Assembly: GCA_046302855.1 (NCBI GenBank) | Contig: JBKCHH010000052.1 | Span: 1-13,115, forward strand | Origin: JBKCHH01 sp046302855 | Lineage (GTDB): Bacteria > Pseudomonadota > Alphaproteobacteria > Rickettsiales > UBA8987 | Length of the DNA stretch: 13,115 nucleotides | Direction of reading: 5' to 3' | In this document: positions 8,101-13,115 of the stretch, one piece after another | Numbering within the stretch: position 1 is the first letter of the stretch | Layout of the letters: each line of letters opens with the position of its first letter | The notes under the pieces: model-generated | What the model was told of the DNA's origin: nothing | Seen by the model: only the letters and a program-made list of their open reading frames with translations | The model's database searches: none | Made by a program: the position numbers and the translations under genes

Positions 8101-8624
8101 ACAAATTTATTACCAATCCAGAAACCAGAAAAAAAATTGAGATAATTTCCCAAACCTCGCCTGCAATTAATTCAAAAAATTTGGATGATAGTATTCCAAT
8201 AGGCTATTTTGAAAAGGTTATGTATGATAATATCTACTCGCCTAACCGCAACTGGAAAAAAATTGCTAAGTTCTTAAAAACAAACGCTGAAAACCTAATA
8301 GAATCAAGAAGAAAAGACCTAAGAAAACAGCAAGAAATGGATATTATTAGTTATCTCATCGCCCTAAACGAAATAACTTTACGCACGGAAATGAAGCAAA
8401 AGTTAGAAGATGTATTTAAAAAAACTAACCTTGAAATTACGCCGAATAATTTTTCTGCCTTTGAGATTTTAGATACCAAGGCATCTGAAAAAATTAATGA
8501 TAAAAAATTTACTGGCAAATATCCAATAACTAAACTTATGGAATTTATAGATTTTTACAAGTCATCATCTTCCATTTCCGCCCTTACTAACCTACTGGAT
8601 AACAATACTAAACCAATTAAATAG
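5148..8624 (+). CDS. Large exported TPR-like envelope protein of unknown function
   Basis: I cannot assign a named family to this 1158-residue protein. It starts with a clear Sec signal peptide (hydrophobic core residues 3-18, likely cleavage after LINA at residue 20), so the mature part is probably periplasmic. Residues 25-415 are beta-rich and may contain three related modules near 38-120, 200-240 and 361-409; the second contains INFPISENVGTAIYERGDKI, a pattern I recall from large alphaproteobacterial TPR proteins that begin with AMIN-like beta domains. Residues 419-443 (DELKALQAELEKKKRALKK) look like a short coiled coil. From about 470 to the end it is helical, with TPR-like pairs around 535-570 (GRYEEASGEFEKLLK), 630-660, 711-770 (YDEAIDAL, then NKQYSKGFRTLA) and 867-911 (MPEKALETLDQL). 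There is no cysteine in the whole protein. It lies 9 bases after murG, so it is in the ftsW-murG operon, and ftsI follows; a scaffold role in peptidoglycan synthesis or division is inference. Confidence 0.85.
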   Translation: MKILIRIIILLLFTPSLINAQTKDPKENPIELEKQITFLPAVKKVGDKIRIELYSKEEDLTLDFYKNYKIVSDDQEVSISFPRKVFIDVDYIRNNLPNELVAIDLINRDTLVMIFKKPYNFYHYISTNSLGLDISEKTLRPILDVAKKAKSEQKPELVKTKDEDEFKISAEEDFVSTSTLKFDNLRVKSDKILKPIISSSPEGFSINFPISENVGTAIYERGDKIFFLLDKLIKLETQDLSKDPNLKSIKPYYSNDNILMEITPNEEYLKSIKHDYIEVKERKTEGETWVLDFFYRNNTATNISNKFIKITTNKNLEITPEMVKKRPQISVKYKGGDIFPNQKSYIIEDKEFEDELIIVPTFNDIPSGVPLYRKFINFDILPSLQGLAIRKKGDTLFVSVNKKRVNITENEKVNLVIKSKDDELKALQAELEKKKRALKKAFLPTNFAKSIFPFKIHFEKSDDDSTNKLDDLGFMDALGILYQNLYQAPEKEREKVKANIIRYMFYRGAYDFSLATIDARKQDEINDFDLNLEMQLIKAASYFMLGRYEEASGEFEKLLKQVDNDELKFWLWASKYNQERLNLSSRRSDINSDLFLVKLKSFFDDYPKDLMESFGLSLAEYEIYKSNPIKAIKILDALENISDEHRNMKQYLFATALLKKSQMGSKTQKEEEDEALRTWKKLSKEEDDRLIRYLSNLAIIRFKIAEGAMKYDEAIDALEKNQILWRGDTNEIEGIRLLAEVYFANKQYSKGFRTLALVKESFPDTEEALIINGEIQRKLTELFAPNGKIFELPNIKILGLYFDTYNLMPIGEAGDKIIQRLIDKFIESDLFNESVALLQHQINFRTDNLNRGELIFKLTKLYLENKMPEKALETLDQLQPTNLNEKLKEEERLLRARAYIDLKRSFDFIRVLSNDYRTEADLLRIDLLWKNNNWNNYSNVLESLIKKLGKDAEKLDLDKNILYLAFAYYHLNEPANLENLIKDKNKFITNPETRKKIEIISQTSPAINSKNLDDSIPIGYFEKVMYDNIYSPNRNWKKIAKFLKTNAENLIESRRKDLRKQQEMDIISYLIALNEITLRTEMKQKLEDVFKKTNLEITPNNFSAFEILDTKASEKINDKKFTGKYPITKLMEFIDFYKSSSSISALTNLLDNNTKPIK

Positions 8625-8645
8625 TATGGTAAATAATAAGAAAAT

Positions 8646-8702
8646 CCGTCATTACGAGGAGGACAAAAGCCCGACAAAGCAATCCATACGCAAGATTGGA
8701 TT
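8646..8702. repeat. Degenerate copy of a palindromic interspersed repeat
   Basis: The sequence CGTCATTACGAGGAGG followed by GACAAAGCAATCCA closely resembles the left arm of a dispersed palindromic repeat (CGTCATTGCGAGG...GAAGCAATCCAG) that I recall from several AT-rich alphaproteobacterial and other intracellular bacterial genomes. Here the apical hairpin survives (AATCCA at 8681-8686 pairing with TGGATT at 8697-8702, 10-base loop), but the right arm that should read GCTTCG...CCTCGCAATGACG is missing, replaced by unrelated sequence. It is the only copy in the window. Confidence 0.6.
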
Positions 8703-8752
8703 TAGACAACACAATAGTTATTACAAGAAAAACCATTTTTATGGCCGTATAC

Positions 8753-8760
8753 GAGGTGGA
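8753..8760 (+). promoter_or_regulatory. Strong ribosome binding site of ftsI
   Basis: GAGGTGGA contains AGGTGG, five of six bases of the AGGAGG consensus, just upstream of the ATG at 8764. It is the clearest Shine-Dalgarno in the window; ftsW, murG, the TPR-like gene and mutS have weak sites or none. It fixes the ftsI start. Confidence 0.7.
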
Positions 8761-8763
8761 TAA

Positions 8764-10389
8764 ATGTTCATAATCTCCCCCTTAAAAAACCCATTAAGGG
8801 TAAAAAAGATAAGAATTTTATTGGTAATGGGGTTTTTCCTTTTTTGCTTCACGGTAATATCTCTGCGGTTAATTGATTTAGGGGTTAATAGCGAAAGAAA
8901 GCACACAAAAATAAAAAACAATAGCTCTGCCATTAAAACAAATAGTTCTGGCATTAAAGTTTCTAGAAAAGATATAACCGATAGATACGGAGTAATTATT
9001 GCTACCAACATTGCCTCATATTCTTTTTTTGCGAACCCTCAAAAGATATTAGATGCGAAAAAGGCTGCTATGGCAGTTATAAAAATATTTCCAGATTTAA
9101 AAAAGCAAGAGGTGCTAGAAAAACTCTCACAAAAAAACACTAGTTTTGTTTGGTTAAAAAGAAGAATTACGCCAAATAAAATAAAGGATATAGACAAAAT
9201 TGGTGAACCGGGGCTTAGCTATAAGCAGGAAGATATTAGAATATATCCGCACGGCAATCTTTTTTCGCATCTGCTTGGCTTTACTAATATAGATGGCAAT
9301 GGCATTGCTGGGCTAGAAAAGGCATATGATGATTTTCTAAAAAATCAAGATGAAGAAAATTTGAGGCTAACTTTAGATACTAGAATTCAAGAAGTTCTAC
9401 ATCAAGAACTGCAAGAGGGGCTAATCAAATATAAGGCAAGCGGGGCAGCTGGCATTATTTTAGATATTGAAAATAATGATGTTATAGCCTCTGTAAGCCT
9501 GCCAGACTTTAACCCGAATGAATTTGCTAAGGCTAGAGAGAATTCATTATTTAATATTATCACAAGTAGTGTTTATGAAATGGGCTCTACCATTAAGGCT
9601 TTAACCTTCGCCAATGCTTATGAAGAAAAGAAAATAAAAAATACTGAACTTATAGATGTTTCAAAACCAATTAGGGTAGGTAGGTTTTTGATTAATGATC
9701 ATAAACCTAGAACTGAGCCAATTACGCCAGAAGAGGCATTTGAAATATCTTCAAATATTGCCACTATAAAAATAGCTAACAGAATAGATATAGATACAAA
9801 ATATGAATTCTTAAAAAAGTTTGGGTTATTTGATGCAGTTATTACGGAACTGCCAGAAAGGGCAAAACCAATTCCGCCTAGACCTTGGGATGAAAATAAG
9901 GCAGTTTCTTCATCATTTGGTTATGGTTTTGCCGTAACCCCAATCCACATAATAACCGCCATTACCGCCATTATAAATGATGGTATTTATCAAGTGCCAA
10001 ATTTTGTTTTATCGCCCAAAAGCCAAAATGCTACAACTCGTCTAATTTCTTCGCAGACATCAACCCAGATGAGGAAATTAATGCGTAAGGTAATAGAAGT
10101 TGGCACTGGAAAAGAAGCAGATATAAAAGGAATAACCATTATAGGTAAAACTGGCACAGCCGAAAAAATTGTCGATGGCAAATATAATCGCAAAAAGATG
10201 ATTTCGTCCTTTTATTCCGCCTTCCCTATGGAAAGGCCAAAATACGCCATTTTTGTTCTATTAGATGAACCTCAAGGAATAAAAGAAACCTTTTTACTAG
10301 CTACCGCTAGTATGAACGCTGTTCCTATTACCAAAAAAATTATTCAAAAAATATACCCAATTTTGGGCTTTTCACCAGATAAAGAATAG
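8764..10389 (+). CDS. ftsI: Septal peptidoglycan transpeptidase FtsI (PBP3, class B)
   Basis: FtsI crosslinks the septal glycan strands made by FtsW. The 541-residue protein has a short cytoplasmic tail, one membrane anchor (about residues 17-39), a pedestal domain with the class B motif SRKDITDRYGVIIA (67-80) and IRIYPHGNLFSHLLG (158-172), and a C-terminal transpeptidase domain. All three penicillin-binding motifs are present: S275-T-I-K278 with the acylated serine, S329-S-N331, and K462-T-G-T465. The block before the active serine reads YEMGSTIK, where the family usually has a proline before the glycine. Residues 53-66 carry a tandem seven-residue duplication (see findings). The closeness of ftsW favours FtsI over a PBP2/MrdA paralogue. 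FtsL and murE, its usual neighbours, are not adjacent; upstream is the TPR-like gene across a 139-base gap, downstream is mutS. Confidence 0.93.
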   Translation: MFIISPLKNPLRVKKIRILLVMGFFLFCFTVISLRLIDLGVNSERKHTKIKNNSSAIKTNSSGIKVSRKDITDRYGVIIATNIASYSFFANPQKILDAKKAAMAVIKIFPDLKKQEVLEKLSQKNTSFVWLKRRITPNKIKDIDKIGEPGLSYKQEDIRIYPHGNLFSHLLGFTNIDGNGIAGLEKAYDDFLKNQDEENLRLTLDTRIQEVLHQELQEGLIKYKASGAAGIILDIENNDVIASVSLPDFNPNEFAKARENSLFNIITSSVYEMGSTIKALTFANAYEEKKIKNTELIDVSKPIRVGRFLINDHKPRTEPITPEEAFEISSNIATIKIANRIDIDTKYEFLKKFGLFDAVITELPERAKPIPPRPWDENKAVSSSFGYGFAVTPIHIITAITAIINDGIYQVPNFVLSPKSQNATTRLISSQTSTQMRKLMRKVIEVGTGKEADIKGITIIGKTGTAEKIVDGKYNRKKMISSFYSAFPMERPKYAIFVLLDEPQGIKETFLLATASMNAVPITKKIIQKIYPILGFSPDKE

Positions 10390-10411
10390 GTTTTGCGCGT
10401 TTTTTGGGAGT

Positions 10412-10454
10412 GTGATTTTACTAAAATAAAATTCCTCTCGAAATCACTTTTTTT
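10412..10454 (+). terminator. Possible weak intrinsic terminator after ftsI
   Basis: GTGATTT (10412-10418) can pair with AAATCAC (10441-10447), extended by one T-G pair, with a loop of about 20 bases; seven T follow at 10448-10454. The arrangement fits a Rho-independent terminator 22 bases after the ftsI stop, but the stem is short and AT-rich with a large loop, so efficiency would be low. Confidence 0.4.
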
Positions 10455-10465
10455 GCCCCTATAAT
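10438..10465 (+). promoter_or_regulatory. Probable mutS promoter
   Basis: A perfect -10 box TATAAT lies at 10460-10465; TCGAAA at 10438-10443 (four of six -35 bases) is 16 bases upstream. Transcription would start near 10472, leaving a leader of only about 16 bases before the mutS ATG, with no Shine-Dalgarno visible. The -35 and spacer overlap the right arm and T-run of the terminator-like hairpin. Confidence 0.5.
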
Positions 10466-10487
10466 AAACCCTGCAATTTTATCTAGA

Positions 10488-13115
10488 ATGAGCGAAAAAG
10501 AACTAATCCCAGAGATACCATCACAATTAACCCCAATGATGCAGCAGTATATGGCGGTGAAAAATCAGCACCCTAGCCATCTGCTTTTTTATCGCATGGG
10601 GGATTTCTTTGAGCTGTTTTTTGAAGATGCCATTAAGGCAAGCCAAATTCTTGAAATTGTTCTAACCAAAAGAGGCGTGCTAGATGGTAGCGATGTGCCA
10701 ATGTGTGGCGTTCCAGTGCATTCTTATGAGCTTTATTTGCACAAATTAATTAAGCAAAATTTCTCCATAGCCATTTGTGATCAAGTAGAAACACCAGAAG
10801 AGGCAAAAAAGCTAAGGGGCTATAAGGCGGTGGTAAAAAGGGAAGTAACTAGAATAATAACCCCTGCTACTCTTTTAGAAGAAAATCTACTAAATGCCAA
10901 TTTACACAATTACCTTGCCTGCATAAATCTTTATAAAAATAACTATTCACTTGCTTACTTAGATATTTCTACAGAAGATTTTTACTTTGCCAGCTTTAGC
11001 GATGTAGAAAAATTAATTAATCATCTAAGCAACATTAACCCCAAAGAGCTAATTTTGCCAGATGACCTATTAAAAAATGAAAGGCTAAAAAATCATCTTA
11101 AAAATACAGAAATAAAACTTGCCAATTTCCATAGCAGTTTTTTTGAAGGGGCAAAGTGCCAAAAAAAGATAGAGAGTTTTTATCAAATAAAGTCTCTAGA
11201 TGGTTTAGGAGATTTATCTGTAGCGGAAATTGGTGCGATAGGGGCAATTATTAACTATGTTGAAATTACTCAAATTAATAATTTACCCAAACTTAGCTTC
11301 CCTAAAAAATTTTTGAGTGAAGAGTTTTTGCAAATTGATGCCATTTCGCAAAATAGTTTGGAGCTAATGCAAACTAGTAGAGGGGAATATAAGAACTCCC
11401 TTATTCACATTATAAATCATACAGTTACCGCAAGTGGTAGCAGATTAATGAAGGAGTTTTTAAACTTCCCCCTAACCAACATTACCAAAATAGAAAAAAG
11501 GCTAGAAGTAGTAGATTTTTTTGCCAAAAAAACAGATTTAATGGAAAGTTTAAGGGGTTTACTAAAAAATATTTCAGATATTGAAAGAATCTTATCCAGA
11601 ATAAATACTAAAAGAGCCTATAGTAATGATCTGCTTGGCTTAAAACTCTCGCTCGCCCAAATTCTGCCAATTTCAGAAAAGCTATATTTTTTACAAATGC
11701 CACCCCTGCTAAAAGAAATAGTTGGGGGAATTGGTAATCACGATGATACCTTAAATTTGCTTACAAGGGCAATCGATGAAAATGCCCCTTTAAGAATTAC
11801 AAATGGCGGGGTAATAAAGCAGGGCTTTGATGCAAGGCTGGATGAATATCGTAATTTAGAGCAGGGTGCAGAAAAAATAAAGGAAGAGCTAATAGAAAAA
11901 TATCGCAAAATTACAGGTATTAGTAATTTAAAGATTAAAGAAAATAATGTGATTGGTATTTTTATTGAAGTAACCGCACAAAATTTTGAAAAGATTTCTT
12001 CTAATCCAGAATTTATCCACCGCCAAACCTTAGCTAATCAAGTGCGTTTTACCTCAAAAGAATTAAGGGAGCTGGAAAACAAAATTATTAACTCTAGGCA
12101 ATATTCCCTAAAGCTAGAGCAAGAAATTTTTAATGAGATTATAGAAAAAATCTCTGCCAAAAATGAATCATTAAGGCAAACGGCAAGGTCTTTTGCCCTA
12201 CTAGATGTTGTTTTAAACCTTGCCTATATTGCCTTAAAATACAATCTTTTAAAGCCCATTTTAGATGAATCTGAAGAAATAATTATAGAGGAAGGAAGGC
12301 ACTTAATTGTAGAACAGGGGTTAAAAAAAACAGGCTCGCAAGATTTTATCCCCAATGATTTAAGGCAAAATAATCAAGAAAATATCTATCTAATAACTGG
12401 CCCAAATATGGCGGGCAAAAGCACTTATTTACGGCAGAATGCTTTGATTATAATTCTTGCCCAGATTGGTTCTTTCGTGCCGGCAAAAATTGCTAAAATT
12501 GGTATTGTGGATAGGCTATTTACTAGAATTGGTGCATCAGATGATTTATCTTCCAACAAATCTACCTTTATGGTGGAGATGATAGAAACCGCCAATATTT
12601 TAAACAATGCCACCAAAAAATCTTTTATAATTCTAGATGAAATTGGCAGGGGAACTTCTACACAAGATGGTCTTTCCCTCGCTTACGCCATTTTGGAGCA
12701 TTTATATAGCAGGGTTAATGCTAGATGCCTATTTGCCACCCACTATCATGAGCTTGCAACTATGGCGAAAAATTTTAAGAACTTAGGCTTTTACACGGTT
12801 CAAATAAAAGAGTGGAACAAGGAAATTATCTTTATGCATAAAATTATCAAAGGTGTGGCAGAAAAATCTTACGGAATTCATGTGGCAAAAATTGCTGGCC
12901 TACCACGCCAAGTAATTGCAAGGGCAGAAAATATTTTATTAGAGCTAGAAAAAAATCACTCGCAAGATGCAAAGATAGATTTACTAAACTTTACCCCTCA
13001 AAAACCAAAGGTTGATTATAGCTTTTTAGCGGAAGAGTTAACTAGGCTTGATGTAGATAACCTTTCCCCCAAAGATGCCTTGAGTTTGCTTTATAAAATG
13101 AAGGGAGAACTGCCA
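10488..13115 (+). CDS. mutS: DNA mismatch repair protein MutS (3' end just outside window)
   Basis: MutS binds base mismatches as a dimer and, with ATP, recruits MutL to start repair. The frame is open from ATG 10488 to the last base, 876 codons with no stop; upstream in frame there is a stop at 10422 and no other start codon, so the start is fixed. The N-terminal mismatch-recognition domain has the F-x-E motif at F40 and E42 (GDFFELF), followed by connector, lever and clamp regions and the C-terminal ATPase. ATPase motifs: Walker A GPNMAGKST (638-646), the STFMVEM loop from S692, Walker B ILDEIGRGTST with D717 and E718, and H752 in ATHYHEL. These sit a constant 24 residues after their E. coli counterparts. 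The last residues (NLSPKDALSLLYKMKGELP) align with the very C-terminus of E. coli MutS, so only a stop or a few codons should be missing. Confidence 0.97.
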   Translation, partial: MSEKELIPEIPSQLTPMMQQYMAVKNQHPSHLLFYRMGDFFELFFEDAIKASQILEIVLTKRGVLDGSDVPMCGVPVHSYELYLHKLIKQNFSIAICDQVETPEEAKKLRGYKAVVKREVTRIITPATLLEENLLNANLHNYLACINLYKNNYSLAYLDISTEDFYFASFSDVEKLINHLSNINPKELILPDDLLKNERLKNHLKNTEIKLANFHSSFFEGAKCQKKIESFYQIKSLDGLGDLSVAEIGAIGAIINYVEITQINNLPKLSFPKKFLSEEFLQIDAISQNSLELMQTSRGEYKNSLIHIINHTVTASGSRLMKEFLNFPLTNITKIEKRLEVVDFFAKKTDLMESLRGLLKNISDIERILSRINTKRAYSNDLLGLKLSLAQILPISEKLYFLQMPPLLKEIVGGIGNHDDTLNLLTRAIDENAPLRITNGGVIKQGFDARLDEYRNLEQGAEKIKEELIEKYRKITGISNLKIKENNVIGIFIEVTAQNFEKISSNPEFIHRQTLANQVRFTSKELRELENKIINSRQYSLKLEQEIFNEIIEKISAKNESLRQTARSFALLDVVLNLAYIALKYNLLKPILDESEEIIIEEGRHLIVEQGLKKTGSQDFIPNDLRQNNQENIYLITGPNMAGKSTYLRQNALIIILAQIGSFVPAKIAKIGIVDRLFTRIGASDDLSSNKSTFMVEMIETANILNNATKKSFIILDEIGRGTSTQDGLSLAYAILEHLYSRVNARCLFATHYHELATMAKNFKNLGFYTVQIKEWNKEIIFMHKIIKGVAEKSYGIHVAKIAGLPRQVIARAENILLELEKNHSQDAKIDLLNFTPQKPKVDYSFLAEELTRLDVDNLSPKDALSLLYKMKGELP

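Noticed and set aside
8696..8720. TTGGAT followed by TAGTTA as a promoter for ftsI
   Set aside because: The spacing is only 13 bases and the -35-like motif is part of the repeat hairpin; other spacings give no good -10.
8741..8773. A ten-codon open frame (MAVYEVDKCS) overlapping the ftsI start, possibly a leader peptide
   Set aside because: It has no Shine-Dalgarno upstream, contains the ftsI ribosome binding site, and its length is what chance would give; nothing supports its translation.
12425..12616. A 63-codon minus-strand open frame inside the mutS ATPase region
   Set aside because: It covers conserved Walker A to STFMVEM sequence of MutS on the other strand and has no independent support.

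Overview
The window looks like a stretch of chromosome from an AT-rich Gram-negative alphaproteobacterium, most likely Rickettsiales-like or a comparable host-associated or streamlined lineage. Three things point there: the strongly A/T-biased codon use, the alphaproteobacterial style of the LptF, RatA/Coq10 and MutS sequences, and a decayed copy of a palindromic intergenic repeat of the CGTCATTGCGAGG...GAAGCAATCCA type. The assignment is inference from protein style and composition, not from a search. Coding density is high: no gap between genes exceeds about 140 bases and no RNA gene, CRISPR array or insertion sequence is visible.

Layout. (1) 2-661, plus strand: the C-terminal part of an LptF-type lipopolysaccharide export permease, cut by the window start. 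(2) 651-2832, minus strand: a three-gene block transcribed ispH, then a RatA/Coq10-type START-fold protein, then a divergent ExbB/TolQ-like membrane protein whose 3' end runs 11 bases into the end of lptF. (3) 2833-2958: a divergent promoter region. (4) 2959-8624, plus strand: a tight operon of ftsW, murG (4-base overlap) and a 1158-residue, cysteine-free, exported protein with a beta-rich N-terminal half and a helical TPR-like C-terminal half (9-base gap). (5) 8625-8763: a gap with a degenerate palindromic repeat and a strong ribosome binding site. (6) 8764-10389: ftsI. (7) 10390-10487: a terminator-like hairpin and a -10 TATAAT promoter. (8) 10488 to the window end: mutS, lacking probably only its last codon or few codons.

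How the genes fit together. MurG makes lipid II from lipid I, FtsW polymerises lipid II at the septum and FtsI crosslinks the product, so the plus-strand block holds the late part of septal peptidoglycan synthesis. IspH, transcribed divergently, makes the C5 isoprenoid units needed for both undecaprenyl phosphate (the lipid II carrier) and ubiquinone; the RatA/Coq10-like protein overlapping ispH belongs to a family that in several organisms binds ubiquinone. LptF shows that the organism exports lipopolysaccharide. The least understood element is the large exported TPR-like protein placed between the lipid II genes and ftsI; it is the best candidate here for an undescribed envelope or division factor. 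The ExbB/TolQ-like gene is second, because it has no ExbD/TolR partner beside it and lacks two conserved TM3 residues.
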